Made by a program: the position numbers and the translations under genes
Notes under the pieces: generated by a model
Told to the model about the DNA's origin: nothing
What the model saw: the letters and a program-made list of their open reading frames with translations, nothing else
The model's database searches: none
Origin: Candidatus Heimdallarchaeota archaeon
Lineage (GTDB): Archaea; Asgardarchaeota; Heimdallarchaeia; Heimdallarchaeales; Heimdallarchaeaceae
Reading direction: 5' to 3'
Length of the DNA stretch: 22,180 bases
NCBI GenBank assembly: GCA_030628305.1
Contig: DAOVRE010000002.1
Coordinates: forward strand, 1 to 22,180
Part shown: positions 6,761 through 14,912 of the stretch, piece after piece
How the letters are laid out: every line of letters starts with the position of its first letter
Numbering within the stretch: the first letter of the stretch is position 1

Positions 6761-9700
6761 TTAAACGACTCCTTTTTCTTGTTGAAGTTGATATTTCTCC
6801 CATTGGTCTAGACTAATAAATCTTAAACCACCTGCATCTCTGACAAGTATTTTAGGCTGTAAGCCGAAAAGAATCCTCAGTACACGCATAAAGGGTATTA
6901 ATACAAAATTGATACATTTAATTGCTCCCCATTTGATCAACATGCTAATTACTGCAAGCATCATAGCTAAGAAGACTGTTTCCCAAATAACTACTAATTG
7001 GGCTTGTTTTAGTTGTTTTTCAAGTATTTCTTCTTGCCCCTCAAGTTCTTCAGCCCAGGTGTCAACTGTAATAGTATAGACATTCTCTTTATAGGCTAAA
7101 TCGACATATTCGCGAAGTGTAGATGTGTAATAGATGATGTGTGTCCCGTTATTGATTTCCGTGTCCAAGGGTGTTACAAGGATGTTATAACTTGAAGACA
7201 TCATGAAAAGCGTCAAAGAGGAGTGCGGACTGATATCCCAGGTTTGATTTGCTGATCCGTCTCTATGTGAATCATACAAAGTCATTCTAACAAAGACCTC
7301 GTAAGGGTTCTCAAATGTCTGTAAGTTGAACGGAACCACTAAAGAGATATCAACATTATTAGTTATGGTCCTTGTAGTTTCGTAAAGCAAATTGTCATAG
7401 AAATCAAAAGCTTGAATCTCTAAATAAGCTCCGTCAAGATAATACTTCTCATTTGAATAAATACGCGAATCATTGACAATAATCTTGCAAGTCTCGAAAG
7501 GCAGACCAACTCCAGTCGTTGTGATAATATCAAAATGAACAGTCCAGATAGTTATTGCAGGTTCTACAATTGTAAAACTAAAACATTCAACAAAAATCAG
7601 CGTAGTTCCATTGTAAAGACCTATAGTAATATTATGAAAACCATAATCAACAGTAAAAGTCCAAATAGATGTTCCTTCACCCGCATAATTTCCTAGCCAA
7701 GTTCCATTGTCAGATACTCTTATAGTCTGATTAGCCCAACTCGTAAGAATATTAACTGAGATAAATCCTGCTACTAAATCTACATCCTTATTCCATACTT
7801 CTATGATCAATTCTGCAGGAGACTCTGGAGCTACAATAGTGAAACTAAAATATTCCACAAATATTTCTGTTGTACCGTTTAAAAGCCAAATTGAGATGTT
7901 ATGCAATCCATATGAAGTTGTAAAAGTCCAAATAGAAGCGCCCTCATCTTGATAATCTCCAAGCCATGTAGTGTTATCTTTTACCCTAATACTTTGATTG
8001 TTCCAGTTCGTGATAATATTAACGTAAATCTGACCATTAGCAATATCTAACTCTTTGTTCCAAACGTAAATAATTAATCCTTCGGGAACGGTTGGTTCAA
8101 CTATAGTAAAACTAAACACAAAGATAAATTCTTCACTAGCACCATTATAAACATAAATAGAAATGTTATGCATTCCATAAGTTCCTGAGTTGAAAGACCA
8201 AATCGTAGCTCCTTCACTCTGAGCAGAACCTAACCAAGTAGTATTGTCTTTTACTCTTATTGTCTGGTTACTCCAGTTTGTTATTACGTTTACATATATT
8301 TGTCCAGCAATTACATCTACTTCATAATCAAAGAACTCAAAAAAGAATTCTGGTGATTCAGGCGCTACAATCGTAAAACTAAAAACTAGCAACCATTCTT
8401 CACTTGCCCCGTTGTAGATGTGGATTGTAATGTTGTGGTAACCGTAAGTTGGTGTGAAAGACCATATGCTAGCTCCTTCGCCAACACCACTGCCAAGCCA
8501 CGAAGAATTATCTGCTACTCTGACTGTCTGATTGCCCCAATGTGTTAAAACGTGAACATAGACTAGTCCTGCAGAAATATCAACATCATAATTTAGAGAT
8601 TCAATATAATTCGTGTCTGCAGAAGGTTCAATAATTGTAAAACCAAAACTAAACACCCATTGCTCTACAGCATCATTGTAGATATGGATAGTAACATTAT
8701 GGAAACCATAACTAGCTGTGAATCCCCAAATGCCTGCTCCTTCAGCAATAGCATCTCCTTTCCATGTTCCGTTATCTGCAACTCGGATTGTTTGGTTACC
8801 CCAGTAGGTCATCACATTTGTATAAATAAGTCCTGCAGCTACATCTACATAGTAATCTAAAGCCGTAACATAGTTTGTTTGAGATTCGGGTAAAATTATC
8901 TTGAAACCAAAAACAAACTCATTCCACAATTCTGCACCATTATAAACTTTGACTGTTATTTCATGATATCCTTGAGAAACAGCATAGAAAGTCGTTATGT
9001 CTCCTTCTGCTTCATCATTCAACAATTGCGTCGTATTGTGCCAAACGTCGATCGTTTGATTAGCCCAGAAAGTCTTTATAACTAAATTTATCGAACCTTC
9101 AAGATCGTAATCATAAGATAGAAAAGTATAGTAATTATCAACTAACGAAACTCTATAAGTCCAAGTATAGATGTTTTGAGTAATGTAACAATCATCTGTT
9201 TTAAACGGTTGAACACTGATGAAATGTGTTCCAACTGTATCAATGATCAAAGGAACTAAAGATGGGTCTTGATAAACACCAAAATAATTGAAATCAACCC
9301 AAACATTGTAAAGATAATCCATTGACTCGCTTTCAATTCCAGCATAGTTTTGAATAGTTGTATAAGGCATTTCTTCTTGATGAAGTAGTTTTATGTCATA
9401 TATTCTCCAAAGGTCACCAGTATTTTCTCCAGTATCAAATCTGATTCCATAAACATCACCAGACCAGCCCGAAATTTGAGATAAGTCAAGTGTAAGAGTA
9501 ACAATCTCATTTGTTACTGCATAGCCTATTAATCTATCTTCAGCAGGAATCTTTGAAGTTCCTATAGAATTAAAAGCATAAAAGAGTATATTATTCGTAG
9601 CTGAAGAATCAGTCCAAAGTGTGATTATTAGAAAATTGTAAATTAATGAATCAATACAAATAGTGTCATCAGCAACAGCCCAGCGAGAACCCCAACCAAA

Positions 9701-12457
9701 ATTAGGGGCTGCCCCTATCGTTTCATACTGATAATAACCATTCTCATAAACTTCATTGTCAATATGACTGCCTTGAGTAAAATTGAAAAACTCTGATTCC
9801 TCTTTTCCTTCTTCAAAATCTAGAGTATCAAATTCTATATCAGTGAAATAGTCATTTGTTTCTTGAAGAAAAGAACATTTATGAAAAAGTTCAATATAAT
9901 CAATTGTATACATTTCCCATGCGTTAGTAGTAGCATATCTAAACATCAATCCTGCGACATCTGTCCAACCATTATGGTCAGATAAGTCAATCGTAATAAT
10001 TGTCCATGTGTTAGATAAAAAATTAGCTCCATAATAAAGTTCGAGATTGTTATATGAATGAATTTGTAAATGGGGGGTTGTTCTATTAGAAAATATTCTT
10101 ATTTCTAATTGATTATAATATTCAGAATTTAAGTCTAAAGCCTTTCTTTGCTTCATAAAAACAAAAGTTTCATCTTGAATGCATATATCCATTCCAAAAG
10201 CAATGCTTCTATAATAAGAATTATCATAAATAGAAAAGCCTTCTTCATCCCCTTCGCTAAAATCCCAAGCATCTAACAGCTCCGTTTCAGCGTAATCTGT
10301 GTGAGTAGGAACAGAGGGAGTGAAATAATAACTACAGTTGTTGAACTCTCCAGAGCTGTAAGAATAAGTATAAATTTCATACTCTTTTTGTTCTAAAGCT
10401 TGATTGTAGTTTAATTCAAAGAAACCACTAGTACTTGTTAGATTTGTTGTGTATTCAACTGTTTGACTACTTCTTTCGAGTAGTGTTGTGTTGAGTGTTT
10501 GCTGACGTTCCAATATTGGATTCTTGTAACCATCCCAAGAGAGTAGGGTTGATTCTATCATTGATTCAGAGTAACCAAAAGTCTTTATGGTAGTTGAAGT
10601 AGTGAAGATTCTGAAATTATCGAAAAAGTTCGTTAGATCAAAATCTGTTAAAGTTGTTGTGAGAGTAACTGTATCAGTATGTGTAAAAACAAACTCTGTA
10701 ATCCATCTATCTGTTACAGAGCCATCGTTTACAACTGTTTGATCATCTGTCGTTAAGGTCATCGTTCCAGTTTGCAAATAAACAGCATAAGAGAAATAGT
10801 AATTATTTTCAGGTAGAGTTAAACTAATCTCACTTCCAACTTGTTTAATCTCGATATAACTGACATAAATTCTATCACCACTAGCTGCATACCAAGTACT
10901 ACTACCATAGTAAATATCTATTTTGTCAATTATTTTACCTGCTGTAATATCAAAAGAAAATTCTTCCATAGTGTATGCAGGGATTAATTCAACAAAATCT
11001 TGTGTTGAAGCATCACTAAAGTGTAAAGTTATCTTTACTCGATCTACACTCGTTCCACTTGTATAAATTTCACTTGTAAAAACAGTATAATCATCTGTAT
11101 TGATTGCTAAGTTGTCTCGTCTAGCGCCAAGATTAGTTCCTCCTCCAGCTTCATACAACCTTAACTTCCACTCATCATACTGTTCAAACCTATCAATCGT
11201 ATCTAAACCATTCAGTTTAATATCAAATTCTTCTACATCTTCTTCAAAGTCACAAGCATCGCTTGACTCCTCGAAATATTCAATTACACCACCAACATCT
11301 AAAGAAGAAAAACCATCGAAAGAGACCTGGGTATTCAGACTTAAATCACCGTAATCGACTAACCAATCATTAAGATAGTTGCCAGTCTCAAAACTTATAT
11401 CCGTAAGGAAAGACGTGCTAACTTCTTTTATAGCAAGATGATTCTGGCAAGTAGAAAGAAATAACATCTTATAAGTGATCTCAACTGGACTAGCTATTTT
11501 CCAATAATCAGAAACTCTTGTGACTGTTGCTGTTGGATTTATCGAGGAATAATCAAAATCAGTGTAGACTCTAATCTCTTTAGCATGAGGTATTGAAGGG
11601 ATGTCAATCGAGATGGTTTTTACAGTTGGACCAGTGTATTGAACTTCGCTACGAACATTGTTAGTTATTGTATCTCTAACAAAATAAAACTCGTCTATTT
11701 CTGCAAAAATGCTGTTTGCCCCGAGAGTTATGGTAGAAGTTTCGTCAACATGAGAGCCTAATTGTGTTTTGCCATCGGTTGTTTCTTTATATAGACGAAG
11801 TCTAAGTGTTTCAAAAGTAAGACCAACTTCATAATATAAGTATATTTGAAGATAATAGTAGCCTTCGTAATCTAATTCAGATTGTGAAACTGAAACACTT
11901 CCACTCAAAGTAGGTGTTAAAATTGAATAATAATTAGCACTTGTATCAACTGAATTAGCTCTTAAATTGTAATAAAATGTTCCATCTCCATCAGCTTTAA
12001 TCTTTACTGTGAGTCTCCCTGCTGTAACCCAAACAGAAGTTGTTATTGGAGAATCTATTGAAAAGCCAAAATTGGCATAACTATCGTCATCAGTAAACAT
12101 ATAACTATAATCATGTAAGAAGACTGAATATTGTGGGAAAAAATTCTCGCCAGTATCCGCTTCATATTGATACAAAGAATAGAAATAACTAGTATCAAAA
12201 GATTGCTTGTTGAACTCTATATCCGTTTTTATACTTTCACCAGAATAAATTTGATTAAATTCTATAACTGATCTCGTAGGAGATTCAATAACAGAATCAT
12301 CGATAAATTTAGAATCAGTTATTTGTTCATTAATTTGCGGTTCTTCTGAAATATCAATTAAAGGATTTTCAGGAGAGACATAAAACATTGTTCCTAAGAA
12401 CAATGTCATAATCATTATTGCAGTAAATTTGTTGAGTTGTTTAGTATTAATTTTCAT
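6761..12457 (-). CDS. Giant secreted, membrane-anchored modular surface protein, 1,898 aa
   Basis: Residues 10-28 are the signal or anchor helix (FTAIMIMTLFLGTMFYVS). Residues about 60-340 are beta-rich. Three modules near 350-545, 722-865 and 875-1030 have the look of carbohydrate-binding-type jelly rolls; the second and third share a DF-x-EG start and an ITxDLSxxxGW / TLDLSQISGW strand. Six tandem repeats of about 88 residues span roughly 1107-1634. A membrane-proximal beta domain and short helix precede a hydrophobic stretch at about 1821-1857 (one long or two short helices), then a ~40-residue cytoplasmic tail with basic residues. Sequons are very frequent. It has a GGTGG site 5 bases before its ATG and lies 28 bases after the 772-aa gene. 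Likely a long glycosylated fibre, adhesin or spike. Giant repeat-rich surface proteins are known from Asgard cells and mobile elements; which applies here is unknown. Confidence 0.85.
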   Translation of the reverse strand: MKINTKQLNKFTAIMIMTLFLGTMFYVSPENPLIDISEEPQINEQITDSKFIDDSVIESPTRSVIEFNQIYSGESIKTDIEFNKQSFDTSYFYSLYQYEADTGENFFPQYSVFLHDYSYMFTDDDSYANFGFSIDSPITTSVWVTAGRLTVKIKADGDGTFYYNLRANSVDTSANYYSILTPTLSGSVSVSQSELDYEGYYYLQIYLYYEVGLTFETLRLRLYKETTDGKTQLGSHVDETSTITLGANSIFAEIDEFYFVRDTITNNVRSEVQYTGPTVKTISIDIPSIPHAKEIRVYTDFDYSSINPTATVTRVSDYWKIASPVEITYKMLFLSTCQNHLAIKEVSTSFLTDISFETGNYLNDWLVDYGDLSLNTQVSFDGFSSLDVGGVIEYFEESSDACDFEEDVEEFDIKLNGLDTIDRFEQYDEWKLRLYEAGGGTNLGARRDNLAINTDDYTVFTSEIYTSGTSVDRVKITLHFSDASTQDFVELIPAYTMEEFSFDITAGKIIDKIDIYYGSSTWYAASGDRIYVSYIEIKQVGSEISLTLPENNYYFSYAVYLQTGTMTLTTDDQTVVNDGSVTDRWITEFVFTHTDTVTLTTTLTDFDLTNFFDNFRIFTTSTTIKTFGYSESMIESTLLSWDGYKNPILERQQTLNTTLLERSSQTVEYTTNLTSTSGFFELNYNQALEQKEYEIYTYSYSSGEFNNCSYYFTPSVPTHTDYAETELLDAWDFSEGDEEGFSIYDNSYYRSIAFGMDICIQDETFVFMKQRKALDLNSEYYNQLEIRIFSNRTTPHLQIHSYNNLELYYGANFLSNTWTIITIDLSDHNGWTDVAGLMFRYATTNAWEMYTIDYIELFHKCSFLQETNDYFTDIEFDTLDFEEGKEESEFFNFTQGSHIDNEVYENGYYQYETIGAAPNFGWGSRWAVADDTICIDSLIYNFLIITLWTDSSATNNILFYAFNSIGTSKIPAEDRLIGYAVTNEIVTLTLDLSQISGWSGDVYGIRFDTGENTGDLWRIYDIKLLHQEEMPYTTIQNYAGIESESMDYLYNVWVDFNYFGVYQDPSLVPLIIDTVGTHFISVQPFKTDDCYITQNIYTWTYRVSLVDNYYTFLSYDYDLEGSINLVIKTFWANQTIDVWHNTTQLLNDEAEGDITTFYAVSQGYHEITVKVYNGAELWNEFVFGFKIILPESQTNYVTALDYYVDVAAGLIYTNVMTYWGNQTIRVADNGTWKGDAIAEGAGIWGFTASYGFHNVTIHIYNDAVEQWVFSFGFTIIEPSADTNYIESLNYDVDISAGLVYVHVLTHWGNQTVRVADNSSWLGSGVGEGASIWSFTPTYGYHNITIHIYNGASEEWLLVFSFTIVAPESPEFFFEFFDYEVDVIAGQIYVNVITNWSNQTIRVKDNTTWLGSAQSEGATIWSFNSGTYGMHNISIYVYNGASEEFIFVFSFTIVEPTVPEGLIIYVWNKELDIANGQIYVNIITNWNNQSIRVKDNTTWLGDYQDEGASIWTFTTSYGLHNISIWLLNGTTEIFVEYFSFTIVAPESPAELIIEVWNKDVDLVAGFISVNILTSWANQTIRVSDNGTWLGNYAGEGTSIWTFTVDYGFHNITIGLYNGTTLIFVECFSFTIVEPAITIWTVHFDIITTTGVGLPFETCKIIVNDSRIYSNEKYYLDGAYLEIQAFDFYDNLLYETTRTITNNVDISLVVPFNLQTFENPYEVFVRMTLYDSHRDGSANQTWDISPHSSLTLFMMSSSYNILVTPLDTEINNGTHIIYYTSTLREYVDLAYKENVYTITVDTWAEELEGQEEILEKQLKQAQLVVIWETVFLAMMLAVISMLIKWGAIKCINFVLIPFMRVLRILFGLQPKILVRDAGGLRFISLDQWEKYQLQQEKGVV
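7556..9136 (-). repeat. Six tandem ~88-residue repeats in the giant surface gene
   Basis: The units are about 8876-9136 (diverged), 8612-8875, 8351-8611, 8084-8350, 7817-8083 and 7556-7816, each 87-89 codons. The core pattern is W-x-NQ(T/S)-(I/V)-RV-x-DN-xx-W-x-G, then EG-xx-IW-x-F, YG-x-HN-(I/V)-(T/S)-I, YN, and ends F-x-FTI(V/I)-x-P. Units are beta-sandwich-like. They are similar but not identical at DNA level, so the array is old or under diversification. Confidence 0.85.
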
Positions 12458-12485
12458 TTTTCCACCTTTTTTAATTGTTTTTCAT

Positions 12486-14804
12486 TCATTTTATTTTCCT
12501 CGCATAATCACTTAAAAGATAAACAAAAACACCGAAGAGGGCTATAGAACCAAAAACGATTATAATAGCCATATTCAAGATCTCAGACCAATCTGTATTG
12601 GGTTTATCAGTATTAGGATCATGAACCCAAGGGTCGTTCGTCTCTTCAGGCAGTATAACATTAAATTGCCAATCCTGGGAAACGGACCAGCTAGTCTGGT
12701 TATCAATAGCTTTGATATAATGAAAGATTATATCGCCTTCATTAGCTCCTGACGTAAAATCTAAAATATAAAATTCGGTTTCAGAATCATACGTTAAACT
12801 AATATTATGCCAAATGCCATCAGCATTAATTTTGTACCATATGGAAACATCGTTCATAGTATAAACGGTTGTTACATTAGCTATAATGGCTGTTTCACTG
12901 CCTTTTTCAATTGTGATGTTCAGTCCTGGAATTACAGAATGAATTATAGGCCCATCCGAGGCTTCTTGTACAGTTATCCAAACAAGATCTACAGCATAAT
13001 TGCCTGAAGTGTCATAAACTACATCATCATTATCTGTGATGGTAGCACTTAGAATTAGACTGTCAGTTTCTTTAGGTGTAGATGGTGAATGTTCGGGATT
13101 GCTAATTACAGGAAGAGTTTGGTCAGTAACATTAAAACCATAGGTTGAAGAAACAACAGAATTTGGTGCATTGTCTTTTGCTTGGATATACCAATCAACA
13201 TCATCACCAACAGAGTAGGTTCCACTTTGATAATACCAATTATCACTTACCCCTTCTGTCATAGAATAATTGTTCCAACCACCTAAATTAATTCTAATCA
13301 AACAATAAGCATAAACTACATCATCATTATCCGTTATAGTAGCAGAAATTTTTACGTCATCTGTTTCCTTTACAGGAGTAACAGGGTCAGTAGCTGGACT
13401 TGAGATAACAGGGTCATCTTGGTCAGTAATGTAGAATGAATAATAAGAACCTGAATTGTCTAAGGTTTGCCAATTATGTACTGCATCTCTAGCCTTAAAC
13501 CAATACTCAATTAGTTCCCCAATATTGAAAGTTATTGCAGTCGTAAAACTCCACAAATCACTTGCGCCTTCGGACATAGTTTCATTGTTAAATGCCCCAC
13601 CATCTACGCTGTAAAAGGCAAAGGCACTAATTACATCTACATTGTCAGTGATAGTACAATCAAAAGTTATCTGATCTGTTTCTGTAGGAGCGTCTGGATT
13701 GTGGTCAGGTACAGTGATTACAGGAGCTGTTTGATCCGTAACTACAAAATTGTAATAACTGCCTGAATTGTCTAAAGTATGCCAATTATAAGCCAAATCT
13801 CGAGCTTGGAAATAATAATCAACATCATCACCAATAGAGTAAGTTCCACTTTGATAATACCAATTGTCTAAAGTTCCTTCTGTCATAGAATTGTTGTTCC
13901 AGCCCCCAGCATTAACTCTATGTAAAGCATAAGCATTGGTGACATCAACATTATCTGTGATAGTACAATCAAGTTTGACATCATCTGTTTCTTTAGGACT
14001 ATCAGGAGTGTGGTCAGGAAGAGTGATAACAGGGTTTTCTGTGTCAGCTCCAGCAGGAGGAGCAACAGCAAATTGAAAATAACTAGCTCCATCTGTGACT
14101 GAAGAACCTACTGTTGCGGTGCCTGTTTCGCCCTGTGTTGCACCCATGTCTTTAGAGCCAAAAACACCACAAGCATCCGTTCCCGCTGTTCCTGAATTTT
14201 CCTCGTCTATTTCGGCCCAACCTGTTCCAGCAATAGAAAATGGGCTTCCATCTCCACCATCAAAAGCCAAAGCATAAAATACTCTGCACTCATCGACTGT
14301 TGTGGTAATTCCTGTAATATCAAAAGAACTAGCAGAAGCGATTTCTCCTGTATAATCAGAAGCATGAAGTGGAGTAGAAGCATGCGTTCCAGAGATACGT
14401 AAATACCAGCCATAAAGTTCATCAACAGCAACTGAATGCGATACTGTTTGTGTTGCTGTTTCATCGCCAGTAGAAATCTTCCAGAACATGGCGATATGTG
14501 CATCTGCAACTGACGTTCCCGCTTCTCCATCTTTTGTCCATGAGCCATCGGCCATAGTAAATTGTGCAACAGCTGTAGCGTCATCACTACCTGCCATGAT
14601 TACTAATAAATCGCCAGTAACAACACCAGAAGGTTTTGTCAAGTCTAATGAACTAGCTGTTGCTCCAGCACTGTTTGCAGCCAACCAACTTTCTAATATT
14701 GGAGTTGAAGCACTGACTGGTAAATAATTAATGTTAGCGACTAACGGTAAAATAAAAAGTATTATGATAAACAAACTTAATCTGGTTTTATTTCTGTTTT
14801 TCAT
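12486..14804 (-). CDS. Secreted Ig-like repeat protein with fibre-like head, membrane-anchored, 772 aa
   Basis: The signal peptide lies at about 10-32. Residues about 33-250 form a Gly/Ala/Ser/Thr-rich beta domain with a PSGVVTGDLLVIMAG signature; this type of domain (GDLL after a 'G-xx-x-GD' turn) is familiar from phage tail-fibre and secreted bacterial proteins. Then come three full ~100-residue Ig-like units starting D-x-x-x-PVI and containing PKETDDVK, TITDN, GGWNN and SMTEG, a shortened fourth unit, a diverged fifth, and a C-terminal helix (ILNMAIIIVFGSIALFGVFVYLLS) with a basic end (DYARKIK). It lies 28 bases before the giant gene and about 110 after the 544-aa gene. Probably an exposed fibre or adhesin. 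The start ATG has only a weak GGCGAG site and may depend on translation of a 26-codon ORF upstream. Confidence 0.85.
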   Translation of the reverse strand: MKNRNKTRLSLFIIILFILPLVANINYLPVSASTPILESWLAANSAGATASSLDLTKPSGVVTGDLLVIMAGSDDATAVAQFTMADGSWTKDGEAGTSVADAHIAMFWKISTGDETATQTVSHSVAVDELYGWYLRISGTHASTPLHASDYTGEIASASSFDITGITTTVDECRVFYALAFDGGDGSPFSIAGTGWAEIDEENSGTAGTDACGVFGSKDMGATQGETGTATVGSSVTDGASYFQFAVAPPAGADTENPVITLPDHTPDSPKETDDVKLDCTITDNVDVTNAYALHRVNAGGWNNNSMTEGTLDNWYYQSGTYSIGDDVDYYFQARDLAYNWHTLDNSGSYYNFVVTDQTAPVITVPDHNPDAPTETDQITFDCTITDNVDVISAFAFYSVDGGAFNNETMSEGASDLWSFTTAITFNIGELIEYWFKARDAVHNWQTLDNSGSYYSFYITDQDDPVISSPATDPVTPVKETDDVKISATITDNDDVVYAYCLIRINLGGWNNYSMTEGVSDNWYYQSGTYSVGDDVDWYIQAKDNAPNSVVSSTYGFNVTDQTLPVISNPEHSPSTPKETDSLILSATITDNDDVVYDTSGNYAVDLVWITVQEASDGPIIHSVIPGLNITIEKGSETAIIANVTTVYTMNDVSIWYKINADGIWHNISLTYDSETEFYILDFTSGANEGDIIFHYIKAIDNQTSWSVSQDWQFNVILPEETNDPWVHDPNTDKPNTDWSEILNMAIIIVFGSIALFGVFVYLLSDYARKIK
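12966..14045 (-). repeat. Ig-like repeats of the 772-aa protein, fourth unit truncated
   Basis: Unit 1 is 13737-14045 (103 codons), unit 2 is 13425-13736 (104), unit 3 is 13125-13424 (100), and unit 4 is 12966-13124 (53). Units 1 and 3 are nearly identical in DNA around 13201-13245 and 13821-13866. Unit 4 jumps from TITDNDDVVY straight to DTSGNYAV, as if about 45 codons were lost in frame. Confidence 0.8.
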
Positions 14805-14881
14805 GATACTTTCTCGCCTGTTAAAATCATTTTAAAAGGAAAAAAAAGAATGGTTATCACTTGTTTTGTTCTCGCTTTCAT
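14801..14881 (-). CDS. Possible 26-aa leader ORF
   Basis: MKARTKQVITILFFPFKMIL and six more residues. Its stop overlaps the start of the 772-aa gene as ATGA, the coupling used elsewhere in this window. No good Shine-Dalgarno site and no recognisable product, so it could be chance or a translational leader. Confidence 0.25.
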   Translation of the reverse strand: MKARTKQVITILFFPFKMILTGEKVS

Positions 14882-14894
14882 ATTATCTCATCCA

Positions 14895-14909
14895 TATTTA
14901 AAAAAAAAT
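14895..14909 (-). promoter_or_regulatory. T-run plus TATA-like element between the 544-aa and 772-aa genes
   Basis: On the minus strand a run of T is followed directly by TTTAAATATGG. The T run could end part of the transcript of the two spike-like genes, and TTTAAATA (14895-14902) could start a second transcript with a ~70-base leader. This would let the spikes be made in excess over the giant proteins. Both elements are low complexity, so confidence is modest. Confidence 0.35.
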
Positions 14910-14912
14910 AAA

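Noticed and set aside
7556..9136. CRISPR-like periodic array
   Set aside because: The periodicity is ~264 bases, in frame and protein-coding, with no short identical repeats or unique spacers.
12447..12490. 11-codon frame between the 772-aa and giant genes (MNEKQLKKVEK)
   Set aside because: It has ATGA overlaps at the ends but is too short to support; it more likely reflects the GGTGG ribosome site and AT-rich spacer.
14207..14587. 126-codon minus-strand frame inside the 772-aa gene
   Set aside because: Out-of-frame shadow of the Gly/Ala/Thr-rich head domain; the product is Met/Leu/Gln-rich as expected from a frame shift of that DNA.
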